Below are positions 28,126-36,111 of a stretch of 64,000 bases of DNA, piece after piece. Position numbers and translations under genes: made by a program. How positions within the stretch are numbered: the first letter of the stretch is position 1; every line of letters begins with the position of its first letter. Below the pieces are notes generated by a model, which saw only the letters and a program-made list of their open reading frames with translations, made no database searches and was not told where the DNA came from. The DNA is from Algicola sagamiensis DSM 14643 (GTDB lineage Bacteria; Pseudomonadota; Gammaproteobacteria; Enterobacterales; Alteromonadaceae): contig NZ_KB894499.1 in the NCBI RefSeq assembly GCF_000374485.1, forward strand, positions 124,001 through 188,000, given 5' to 3'.

Positions 28126-31100
28126 TTACAGTTTGATAAAGTCAGAATCAGAATGTTCAGCTGAGCCTATCTGTTCAAAAATAAACGTCCTGGGTTTCTC
28201 ATACTGCTCATTTGGACTCAACACACAGTCCCGTATCATGACTGCCAGCTTTTCATTCAAAGGGTGTTTTTCATTCAAATATTGATTTTTATTCAAATGA
28301 TTTTGAAGTGACTGTCCTGTAATTGTTTCAAATAGATTGAAATGATTGTCTCCCTTTCCCTGAAATTGAAGACCTCGCGTGTTCACCCAATTCACAGGGT
28401 CGGGGGCATATTGATATGGATTTAAACCACTAACAATTCCCAGCGGGTTCTGACTGATATAACGTCCCTGTTGTGGCGAATAATATCGGTAACGATTGTA
28501 GTGATAACCAGACTCTGCATCATGATATTGACCAGGAAACCGTAGTGATTGCTCAAATGACTGAAAGCTGATTTTTTTATCACCAACGATATCAGGACCG
28601 ATATCAGGACAGTCATATTCTTTGCCATAAACATGAAATGCTTCGGGACAGTCATGTTCTTTGCCATAAACATCGGATTGATTCTGCCATACCACTTCAC
28701 ATTGTGTATTTGTGACGAAGCGAGGTGTGCCAAGCTGGTCATTATGATAGAAATAGACTTGCCCATCTCGGATAAGTGCCACTGGCACGAATGACCCCGG
28801 AGGATATAAATACCAAGTATCCAGACCGTTGCATGTTTCTCCAATGAGCTGATCACCATCCCAAATGTACTGTATGCGCTTTCTGCCGATGGTTTTTGCA
28901 CAACGCCGACCAAATGCATCGTACTCATACTGTGCCCAAACATCATTGCCTCGGCGATAATCAATGAGTTGATTGAGCGCATTATAACTGCAATTGACTC
29001 GGCGCTGACGACCAAGACATTGGGTCTGATTCCCACTTTCATCATAAGTCAATTCGACATCATCTTGGACGTATACCAGATCACCAGTGACACGAATTTG
29101 TTTTTCAGATACTTCAGAAAAGTATTCGTTTGGATTTCCAAAGCTCCCTTTCGCAAATTGGTGCTTTTCTCCATTGATACAAACTGTCGAGAGTTGTCCA
29201 ACTTGGTCGTATTCAAATGATACCTGTTGGTTTAGAATACCGACTGCTTCACGTTTAACCAATTGATGGCCTTTGTTATAACGATACAAACAGTGATCAT
29301 CAATCAATGCATCTGGATGGGAAAGAGTTTGCTCCAACAAACGACCGAACACATCAAACTGCTGTGTCGTCTCAATACCATTACCAAATCTCAATTTCAC
29401 CGGCTGCCCAGCATTATCGTAGCTCCAATGACAAAGTTCATCCTCCCCTGCATGCATGCTCATTAAGCGACCATGCTTATCGTAGGAATATTGAATTTGA
29501 GGCCCATTGGGTAAATTGAGCGTTGTTCGGCGACCAAACCGATCATACTCAAATGTAATAACATGATAGGATCCCTGCTGTGAACTGATTAATTTCCCGC
29601 CTTCATCCCAACGTTCTGTCACTGTTTGATATCCATTACTGGCCTGAATGATCCGTCCCATCACATCATATTTGAATCGATTATGAACATGAGTACGTAC
29701 AGGGTCACGATGCGCTTTGAGACTACCTTGCTGATGCGTGATACGCCCTAATTGATCACGAGTCAATGCCACAAAACGCTGTTTACCGTCTTCAAAAGAG
29801 AGCACTCGGTTGCAGGGATCAAATTGATATTGTTTGATACGTCCATCAGCCTCTTTCAAACGGATCGGGTTTTTATTCAAATCATACTCAATCAGAAACT
29901 GACAACCATCACTGCGTTCAATACCTGTCAGGGAGCGTCGTTTATCATACGTGAACGCTAAAGTGGTGCCATCTGGGCGCTCAAGCAGCTTCGGTTCAGA
30001 ATCGTCTATATAGGAAAGGCTTTGAAGATGACCCAAACTATTTATCCAGAAACTCAAACGGCCTTGTGGGTCATAGCCAATCGTATCAACCTGCTTAAGC
30101 TCCGGCTTATTTCGATCATAATGCTCTACACGTTCAAGCCGCCCTTGTTCATCCCGGAACCAAGTGCAGAGCAAGTTCGTTGGGCTTAGAATGGCATTGA
30201 GTGCTCCAAATTCATTGTAGCTGTATCGGGTCGTCGCACCAGCAATTGTGTCGGCAAGTCGCTCATTTTGCTTCCCCCAAATAAAGGTACGACACGTCCG
30301 ATCAAAGTCGATATGTTTTATCAGCAAATTTTTCGAGTCATATTCGTACAAACTTGCCCGGTTATCAGGTAACTGTTCACTTTGAAGCAGACCATCCGGC
30401 GTTAATATGCGTTGTATTTCTGTGCCATCTGGCTGAATAGTGATATCACAATGGCCAAATCGGTTGTAATGAGAATACGTGTGATGACCTGATGGATTTG
30501 TTTCTCTTTCCAACATACCTTGTTCGTTGTACTCATAAGTCGTAATACCACTCAATGGCTCAATCAACTGACTTAACTGTCCTGATGCGTTGTATACTTT
30601 ACGCCAACAATGCCCATTTGGATCAATGTACTGTATTTGTTTCCCACGAATATCATATTCGAAAGTTTCTGTTCCTCCACGCTCATCCATGCAGGTACTT
30701 TGACGTTCCACATGGTTAAAACAAAATCGATAAGTCGCCATATCATCATTGCCTGATTTCGAGATATGGCACCTAGACACAACATCTCCTTCCCAACGAA
30801 GATAATGGGACAGACCACAAGGGTGAACCCGCGTCAACAACCGATGTGTTACGTCATATGTATAGCGCTCGAGGCTTCCCTGCTGTTTCATTGTTGTAAT
30901 TAAGTGCCCAAACGAGTCATATTCGTAACGCACAATCGGTGTACTGACAGCTTGTAGCTTCTCGTCGATAAAGTTCAGTACAAATAAAGCGATGAGTTGT
31001 TTCTGCCTGTCATATTTCAGTTGAACTCCACGTTGGTTGTTATAGACAATTCGAAAGAGCCGCCCATTGATATCATACTGAAGGAGCCATACCCGTCGTT

Positions 31101-31641
31101 GAGTTCGATGTACTTCGCTTAATTGCCACTGCCCATGGACCACCTTAAAAATGAGCCGGGACTCATCTGGATATACGATGTCATAAGATAATGTCAACCC
31201 AAACTGATAGGCACACAACTCCAATCGACTGTCCGCTTGAAAACATGACTGTCCTGGTAATATCTTATCGAAGGTGTGTACACGGCCTTGCTCATCCGTA
31301 AACTCGATCCATTCACGACCTTTTTTCTTCGGGCCAATTTTCGCTGGCGGTTCACAGCACTCTACAAGAGACACCTGGAAAAGGTGCCGCCAGCCAAACC
31401 CCATTCCCAGAGAATGGTCTGCTTTCGATGAACGATATATACGCTGCCACTCAATGCCTATTGGGCTCTCCACTGTGATATCTGAAGAAAACTGGATTGT
31501 TTCACCAGTAAGCATCGATACACCCGCCCCACGACAATCCTGCTCAAACACAGACACTTCCACTGAAGGCTGTTCTTGTCGGCTACCAGGCAAACTTACC
31601 GCTAATTGGCTATTTGGAAAAGTGACTTGCTTGCAATCCAT
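28126..31641 (-). CDS. Rhs-repeat protein, probable T6SS effector with variable C-terminus
   Basis: 1171 residues. It opens with a DUF6531-type region (TGETIQFSSDITVESPIGIEWQR in two parts) and continues through roughly 20 YD/Rhs repeats (patterns such as YDxxGR and YNxxGxL). The Rhs core ends with RFPGQYHDAESGYHYNRYRYYSPQ and NPLGIVSGLNPYQYAPDPVNWVNTRGLQ. The last 85 or so residues after that are a variable tip with no motif I recognise, the position of the toxin in Rhs effectors. There is no PAAR, signal peptide or membrane segment. A 13-residue tandem duplication lies just before RFPGQ. It is the last gene of a leftward operon with the T6SS kinase. Confidence 0.88.
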   Translation of the reverse strand: MDCKQVTFPNSQLAVSLPGSRQEQPSVEVSVFEQDCRGAGVSMLTGETIQFSSDITVESPIGIEWQRIYRSSKADHSLGMGFGWRHLFQVSLVECCEPPAKIGPKKKGREWIEFTDEQGRVHTFDKILPGQSCFQADSRLELCAYQFGLTLSYDIVYPDESRLIFKVVHGQWQLSEVHRTQRRVWLLQYDINGRLFRIVYNNQRGVQLKYDRQKQLIALFVLNFIDEKLQAVSTPIVRYEYDSFGHLITTMKQQGSLERYTYDVTHRLLTRVHPCGLSHYLRWEGDVVSRCHISKSGNDDMATYRFCFNHVERQSTCMDERGGTETFEYDIRGKQIQYIDPNGHCWRKVYNASGQLSQLIEPLSGITTYEYNEQGMLERETNPSGHHTYSHYNRFGHCDITIQPDGTEIQRILTPDGLLQSEQLPDNRASLYEYDSKNLLIKHIDFDRTCRTFIWGKQNERLADTIAGATTRYSYNEFGALNAILSPTNLLCTWFRDEQGRLERVEHYDRNKPELKQVDTIGYDPQGRLSFWINSLGHLQSLSYIDDSEPKLLERPDGTTLAFTYDKRRSLTGIERSDGCQFLIEYDLNKNPIRLKEADGRIKQYQFDPCNRVLSFEDGKQRFVALTRDQLGRITHQQGSLKAHRDPVRTHVHNRFKYDVMGRIIQASNGYQTVTERWDEGGKLISSQQGSYHVITFEYDRFGRRTTLNLPNGPQIQYSYDKHGRLMSMHAGEDELCHWSYDNAGQPVKLRFGNGIETTQQFDVFGRLLEQTLSHPDALIDDHCLYRYNKGHQLVKREAVGILNQQVSFEYDQVGQLSTVCINGEKHQFAKGSFGNPNEYFSEVSEKQIRVTGDLVYVQDDVELTYDESGNQTQCLGRQRRVNCSYNALNQLIDYRRGNDVWAQYEYDAFGRRCAKTIGRKRIQYIWDGDQLIGETCNGLDTWYLYPPGSFVPVALIRDGQVYFYHNDQLGTPRFVTNTQCEVVWQNQSDVYGKEHDCPEAFHVYGKEYDCPDIGPDIVGDKKISFQSFEQSLRFPGQYHDAESGYHYNRYRYYSPQQGRYISQNPLGIVSGLNPYQYAPDPVNWVNTRGLQFQGKGDNHFNLFETITGQSLQNHLNKNQYLNEKHPLNEKLAVMIRDCVLSPNEQYEKPRTFIFEQIGSAEHSDSDFIKL
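28587..28673 (-). repeat. Tandem repeats inside the Rhs gene
   Basis: Two 28-base copies differing at one base (28607-28634 and 28646-28673, period 39 bases) encode VYGKEHDCPEAFH then VYGKEYDCP. Next to them, two perfect 12-base copies CGATATCAGGAC (28587-28598, 28599-28610) encode the repeated PDIG/PDIV. Both periods are multiples of three, so the frame is kept. They fall where Rhs proteins usually run straight from WxxxYDxxG to RFPGQ. Confidence 0.85.
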
Positions 31642-31665
31642 ATCAAGTTCGTTCCTAATCTTATT

Positions 31666-32538
31666 TTATGCTTTCCATTCAAATAAAGAGGCTGCTTGAT
31701 ACCGTTTTGTTTGACCAACCTGTATGGCACTGCATGGATTCTTTTTCTGTTCAAGACATTGCTTGATCAACAGAATTGTACAAAATGCAGACAAACAACC
31801 TACATCGCCAAAACGGTATTGCGGTTGCGCAAACTTGATGAAAGGCGATACGTGCTCACCAAGTGATGCAAAAGCATCTAACCACGGGACAAAAGCGCCA
31901 TTTGCATTTCCCTCCTGGACCACAGGTACGAACATCGTATCAACAGACAGGTTGATTTGTTGGCTGAATCGCTCAAAGAACGATTGAAACGGATTGAATT
32001 GTTGCGGATCTAACGTCGCCTCTGCAATAAAATCACGTTGATATAGCCCTGTATCTGACGGTTTGAGGATCATGCTGGCCAATCCAACTCCCGTGACTTG
32101 CTGTATCGCCGTATCTTTTCGCTGAGAAATATAATCAACTGCAACCAGCCAAATTTCACTCAGATTATCCGCTAACAACAATTCCTGGGCTGTTGACCAA
32201 GCCATTTGAAATGACACATCCCCATAGGGATAAAGTCGCGTCAATGAATGAAGTGACTGTCCTGGAAATGACTTTGTGAGTGTTTGCATCAACGTCATCA
32301 TGACTTGCTCATTACCAGTTAAATCCCGTAATAGCCAAAAAATAGGGGTTTTGTCAGGCTGGATGGCATGTGTTGCATAAAATGATTTGATTGTATCGAT
32401 GAGATCCAGATACTGAGGGCATGGTGTATAGGTTTCTTGGAAGTCTGTCATCAACGGCTGTTCTTCCAAAGACAACAGAGTTGAAAAGTCATTGAGAAAA
32501 GGAAGACACAACGCATGTGGGATCAAGTCAATAGCCAT
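31666..32538 (-). CDS. Thiolase-fold/beta-ketoacyl synthase-like protein of the Rhs operon
   Basis: 290 residues, not firmly assigned. The pattern DKTPIFWLLRDL, then SLTRLYPYGDVSFQMAWSTA, LSEIWLVAVDYIS, GVGLASMILKP and late RFGDVGCLSAFCTILLIKQC follows the order of conserved segments in the 3-oxoacyl-ACP synthase-like proteins found in some VgrG/Rhs loci. I see no nucleophilic Cys in the usual ACTTG context and no HGT or GH histidine motifs, so it is probably non-enzymatic. It overlaps the preceding gene by one base (TAATG) and lies 24 bases before the Rhs gene, suggesting a role in loading or folding that effector. Confidence 0.6.
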   Translation of the reverse strand: MAIDLIPHALCLPFLNDFSTLLSLEEQPLMTDFQETYTPCPQYLDLIDTIKSFYATHAIQPDKTPIFWLLRDLTGNEQVMMTLMQTLTKSFPGQSLHSLTRLYPYGDVSFQMAWSTAQELLLADNLSEIWLVAVDYISQRKDTAIQQVTGVGLASMILKPSDTGLYQRDFIAEATLDPQQFNPFQSFFERFSQQINLSVDTMFVPVVQEGNANGAFVPWLDAFASLGEHVSPFIKFAQPQYRFGDVGCLSAFCTILLIKQCLEQKKNPCSAIQVGQTKRYQAASLFEWKA

Positions 32539-33581
32539 TAGGAATTTCCAATCCTGAGAGGGTGCTCAAACAGCTTGTCTGGTGTATGCGTCAACAGTCT
32601 ATATATTAAGTTGATATGTGCAGGTGCGACAGAGAGAAGCAATTGTTGAGTTGGTCCAGTCGACTCGTGATCAAGTGGCACACTATGAAGGACAGCGGTA
32701 TGATAAGGGAGACTGTCAGAAAGCATCTCCCAGTGCTTTTGAAATACGTGAATAAACGCCTCTTGTTGGTCGCATGGTGCCTCCCACGCCTCCATCTGCA
32801 AAGACATCGGTATAAATTTATCCAGCATATCACCGAAACTATATCGAAAATCAGCCAAATAGCTTTGCTTCATTTCTCCTGACTCTAGGATGGATAGAAC
32901 TAGTTTTTTGTATTTCAGCAAGCGGCTTTTCAGCAAAACATCACAAAGCTGTTCGCGTGAATGAAACTGATTCACATAATTTGCAAGTTGGTGTATCTGT
33001 TCTGAAGTGAGACGAAGTAAAATCAATTCCATCAATACAGGAGAAAGCTCACAAATATCTTTACAAAGCTTTCCTGTCATCTCTATCGTTTTGATATCCG
33101 ACATCTCGAATAAGTAAGAACTGGAAACCTGTGATAGCTGTGGTTTTTCTAATTCATGACAAAGACCAAGCATGCTTTTCAACAATAGGTAGTCATGAAA
33201 TATCTTATCCGCGTTACAAAAAAATATATGTGCAAGCAGACCTTGTCGAAAACAAGCTTCTAACGCTGCACGTGATTGATCACAATGAGTGTTGATATGC
33301 TTATTCACCCAGTCCACCAAGTCAATCAACTGAAACGCATCCAAGACTTGAAAAAAACTCACCTGAGTCTCGTGATCAACGTGGCCAATCAGGTCAGCAA
33401 AGTCACTCTTCTCAATCGGTTGCTGACTAGACTTCCAGCCCCGCCAAAAAGAGTCAGGTTGCTCAAGCTGCAACAACAATCGCCGCATATCATTCTGATA
33501 ATTCATATTTGAAGCAAAAGGTTGATAAGCCAGATGCGCAACTTGTGTTAGGGATTTTAAAAATGCTTGAAAGTCTTCCAT
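32538..33581 (-). CDS. Hypothetical helical protein of the T6SS Rhs operon
   Basis: 347 residues from ATG 33581 (AAGGAG lies about 14 bases upstream). A TTG at 33623 with AAAGG six bases upstream would add 14 residues. I do not recognise the family. It is Leu-, Gln- and His-rich, with predicted amphipathic helices throughout, no signal peptide, no membrane segment and no metal or nucleotide motif. Stop and start overlap with the thiolase-like gene indicates coupled translation. Its position between a T6SS kinase and an Rhs effector suggests an adaptor or chaperone, but that is inference only. Confidence 0.75.
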   Translation of the reverse strand: MEDFQAFLKSLTQVAHLAYQPFASNMNYQNDMRRLLLQLEQPDSFWRGWKSSQQPIEKSDFADLIGHVDHETQVSFFQVLDAFQLIDLVDWVNKHINTHCDQSRAALEACFRQGLLAHIFFCNADKIFHDYLLLKSMLGLCHELEKPQLSQVSSSYLFEMSDIKTIEMTGKLCKDICELSPVLMELILLRLTSEQIHQLANYVNQFHSREQLCDVLLKSRLLKYKKLVLSILESGEMKQSYLADFRYSFGDMLDKFIPMSLQMEAWEAPCDQQEAFIHVFQKHWEMLSDSLPYHTAVLHSVPLDHESTGPTQQLLLSVAPAHINLIYRLLTHTPDKLFEHPLRIGNS

Positions 33582-33676
33582 CTCGAATAGGGTTACTCCT
33601 TGAATACTTGTAAGATACCGCAATGAATACCTTTGTCAGCTTCCTTATCAGATCTAAAATATGTGCACGCTCAACA

Positions 33677-33709
33677 CAAGATACTTTGTCTCAATAACAA
33701 AGTATCTTG
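33677..33709 (-). terminator. Stem-loop after the T6SS kinase gene
   Basis: Perfect 12-base inverted repeat CAAGATACTTTG / CAAAGTATCTTG with a nine-base loop, 19 bases past the kinase stop. There is no U-tract on either side, so it could protect the 3' end or cause partial termination before the Rhs operon genes. Confidence 0.5.
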
Positions 33710-33728
33710 CTAAATCACAATCGAATGA

Positions 33729-35828
33729 CTAAAGCGTTGTCTTTGACAACTCGCTGTAAATTCTATCACTGCGACTGATGAGGTCTTTTGCAATACGATA
33801 TCGACGTTTTTCCATGAGTTGATTTGCTAGTGATAAATAACGTTTTGCCATATCTTCTTTTAAGCGTCGAATCGGTGCAAAGTTAGTCGGAACCTGACGC
33901 GAAAACTCCCCCACATGCGCTTCAAGCGCAATCAAATCCTTCGGCCCCTTGACGGCTTGAAGTGCTTGGGTCAGATCCGCAATTGCATTTTCGTAAAGCA
34001 ACTCAGCTTGCGCAGCTGGGTATTTAGCCTCCAAACCTTGAGAAACTTTATCTTCGTATTGTGCAAGTGCTTCAATCGCACTTTTAAGTTCCCTAGCTTT
34101 TTCAAGAAGCGGTTGCAGCGCCTGCTCATGAAGAAACACCTGCTCTCCAACACGAAGCAGTACTTGAAGTCTTGCCGCATGATTCAGCTGCATCGCTTTG
34201 TCAAACTCAGCTGAATATAATTCAATACAAGCTTCTGACGGTTGATAACGTGATGCAGGAGACACAAATTTCAATTGCTGAATGAGTGAACCAATTCCAT
34301 TACGTCCTTCTTCTTCATAGCGCCCCTGGCTTAATAGAAGTTCCAATTTCTCGACAATACCATCGACTACCGATTGTCGTTCTGACTCCGCGTGATAAAC
34401 CAAATCGGATAGCTGCTTCGAGTCAGGGAAATGTTTTTTCGCTTCTTCATAGATCTGCAGCATCTTTGTAAAGTCTCTGACTTCACTATTGGCTGAGGAC
34501 GATTCATCTTCAGCTCTTTTTGCAAAGCTGTTGAGGATCCTTTCCTGGTTGAGGCGTAATAAACCTTGTTTTAGTGCGTCATATTGTGGCGGTATATCAC
34601 CAAGTTTTGTGAGTACATCCTGACCGCGCCATTGCATCCAGTCCTCAATCTGTTTGTTTTGTGCTTGGGTATTGAGATATTTGGCTTCCAACTCTTGATA
34701 GGAAGTGCTCTGCCGATCAAATGTTGAGTAGATGATACCCAAAAAAAGTATGATTGAAGCAGCTGTAGCTAGTGGCATTTTCAAGCTTCGATTCAGACCT
34801 TTTCGAAGCTGCTCAATTGACGCCGGGCGATTAGCTGCTTTCAATGATAAGCCTAACTTTAAGGCTTGCCATGCCAGCAAATGAATACCAGATGGCTTTT
34901 TCAATTGAAAGTCTGCTTTGATCTTATTGGCTGCGACCTTGTCAAAAGGGTGCTTACTGGCAACTAACTCGTAAGCAATACAACTTAAGGAAAAAACGTC
35001 ATCCGCAATACTGGCATCAGACCCATTCAGTTGTTCAGGGCTGGCATAGGCAGGGGTATATCCCGCAACACCTTCATCAACCACTTCTTGTGTATAAGCA
35101 TATAAATCCCTGCATTGTTCTGTTCGTGCAATCCCAAAATCCAGCAGCTTTGCTTCACCTTGACTCGTGATCATGATATTTGAAGGCTTGAGATCGGTAT
35201 GGATCACACCAAGCTGGTGTGCATGGCTCAGGGCGTCGATGACTTGATTGAGGATCACTTTTGCTTTTTTCAATCCAACGCCCGCAGGACGAGAGCGACG
35301 AATCAGCGCGTCGAGCGTTTCACCTTCAATGTATTCCATCACAATAAAGTTCAAATCTTCACATTTATCTGCGTGGTACACACGCACAATATGCGGATGC
35401 GATAATTCGCGAGAACGTTCCGCTTCCTTTCTCAATAAATCAACTGCTTCTGGTGTATCACTATACTGACGTTGCAACACTTTTATCGCGACAAATTTCT
35501 CGCTTTTCTCACTCTCAAAAAAGCGATCATAAGCACGATAAATATCACACATTCCCCCCTGTCCAATCAGTTTATCAACCTGATAACGATCACAGAGCGT
35601 GACACCTTCAATGTTATTTGAAAAGGATGTCGAACTGGATTGAATACCTGCAATTTGTGCAATTTGCGTCTTATTGTCATCAAAATCTGCAATATGTATC
35701 TGATTGCTCTTAAAACTAGCATTGCTCTCAAAACCAGCGATTTGTGTTTTATCGTTTTGTTCTGGTAATTCGGTTTGTGGTGTGTTTTCAGAAGATTCTT
35801 TATTTTGGGAAGGCTTATTATTATCCAT
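33729..35828 (-). CDS. ppkA: T6SS-associated Ser/Thr protein kinase (PpkA type)
   Basis: Membrane kinase expected to phosphorylate the FHA protein and switch on the T6SS. From ATG 35828 it has 699 residues: a polar N-terminus with two KTQIA repeats (27-31, 53-57), Gly loop GQGGMC (about 89), catalytic Lys in AIKVL (about 115), catalytic loop HTDLKPSN (HTD instead of HRD) with Asp at about 212, DFG at 230-232, ASPEQLNGS, a membrane segment (about 352-369), and a 330-residue, mostly helical, probably periplasmic domain. The frame is open to 35906 and the exact start is uncertain. It is divergent from tagH. Confidence 0.88.
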   Translation of the reverse strand: MDNNKPSQNKESSENTPQTELPEQNDKTQIAGFESNASFKSNQIHIADFDDNKTQIAQIAGIQSSSTSFSNNIEGVTLCDRYQVDKLIGQGGMCDIYRAYDRFFESEKSEKFVAIKVLQRQYSDTPEAVDLLRKEAERSRELSHPHIVRVYHADKCEDLNFIVMEYIEGETLDALIRRSRPAGVGLKKAKVILNQVIDALSHAHQLGVIHTDLKPSNIMITSQGEAKLLDFGIARTEQCRDLYAYTQEVVDEGVAGYTPAYASPEQLNGSDASIADDVFSLSCIAYELVASKHPFDKVAANKIKADFQLKKPSGIHLLAWQALKLGLSLKAANRPASIEQLRKGLNRSLKMPLATAASIILFLGIIYSTFDRQSTSYQELEAKYLNTQAQNKQIEDWMQWRGQDVLTKLGDIPPQYDALKQGLLRLNQERILNSFAKRAEDESSSANSEVRDFTKMLQIYEEAKKHFPDSKQLSDLVYHAESERQSVVDGIVEKLELLLSQGRYEEEGRNGIGSLIQQLKFVSPASRYQPSEACIELYSAEFDKAMQLNHAARLQVLLRVGEQVFLHEQALQPLLEKARELKSAIEALAQYEDKVSQGLEAKYPAAQAELLYENAIADLTQALQAVKGPKDLIALEAHVGEFSRQVPTNFAPIRRLKEDMAKRYLSLANQLMEKRRYRIAKDLISRSDRIYSELSKTTL

Positions 35829-36111
35829 GAAGTCCAGTCGCTCGTTAGTAGCAAAATGCTCATACATTCCATACAAAGGGCGAAGATACAATAACAATAT
35901 GCTCATGACAAGCCCAAGTTATTTAATATCAGGTGTTGTCGTTAAATCGTCGTAAATATACAACTAAAGTTTTAGTTTCATCCTACTGAGGACTGATTGA
36001 CATTTTATTGATTCTTCATTAGGATGACGCCAAAAAACACGGGCTGATTAACCTGGAAATATCCTCCCATTATCACCCATATTTCAGTTTGGAAAATTTA
36101 AGCGCATCAAC
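35829..36111. promoter_or_regulatory. Divergent control region between the T6SS kinase operon and tagH
   Basis: About 280 AT-rich bases. It contains the strong rightward promoter at 35997-36025 and an eight-base inverted repeat TCATCCTA (35978-35985) / TAGGATGA (36020-36027) that straddles it and covers its -10 box, a possible operator. The leftward promoter was not identified with confidence. No sigma-54 type GG-N10-GC element was seen. Confidence 0.5.
35997..36025 (+). promoter_or_regulatory. Strong sigma-70 promoter of the T6SS operon
   Basis: Perfect -35 TTGACA (35997-36002), 17-base spacer, TAGGAT (36020-36025). The predicted start is near 36032, leaving a leader of about 80 bases before tagH. 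Confidence 0.65.

Noticed and set aside
28422-29045. 207-codon frame on the same strand as the Rhs gene, in another frame
   Set aside because: It lies entirely within Rhs-repeat coding sequence that is well supported; the alternative product has no recognisable features.
31245-31254. ATGACTGTCC motif in the Rhs gene, and GTGACTGTCC at 28308-28317 and 32253-32262
   Set aside because: On the coding strand these read as ordinary Gly-Gln-Ser codons (GGA CAG TC) in well-behaved protein, so I treat them as chance rather than REP insertions.
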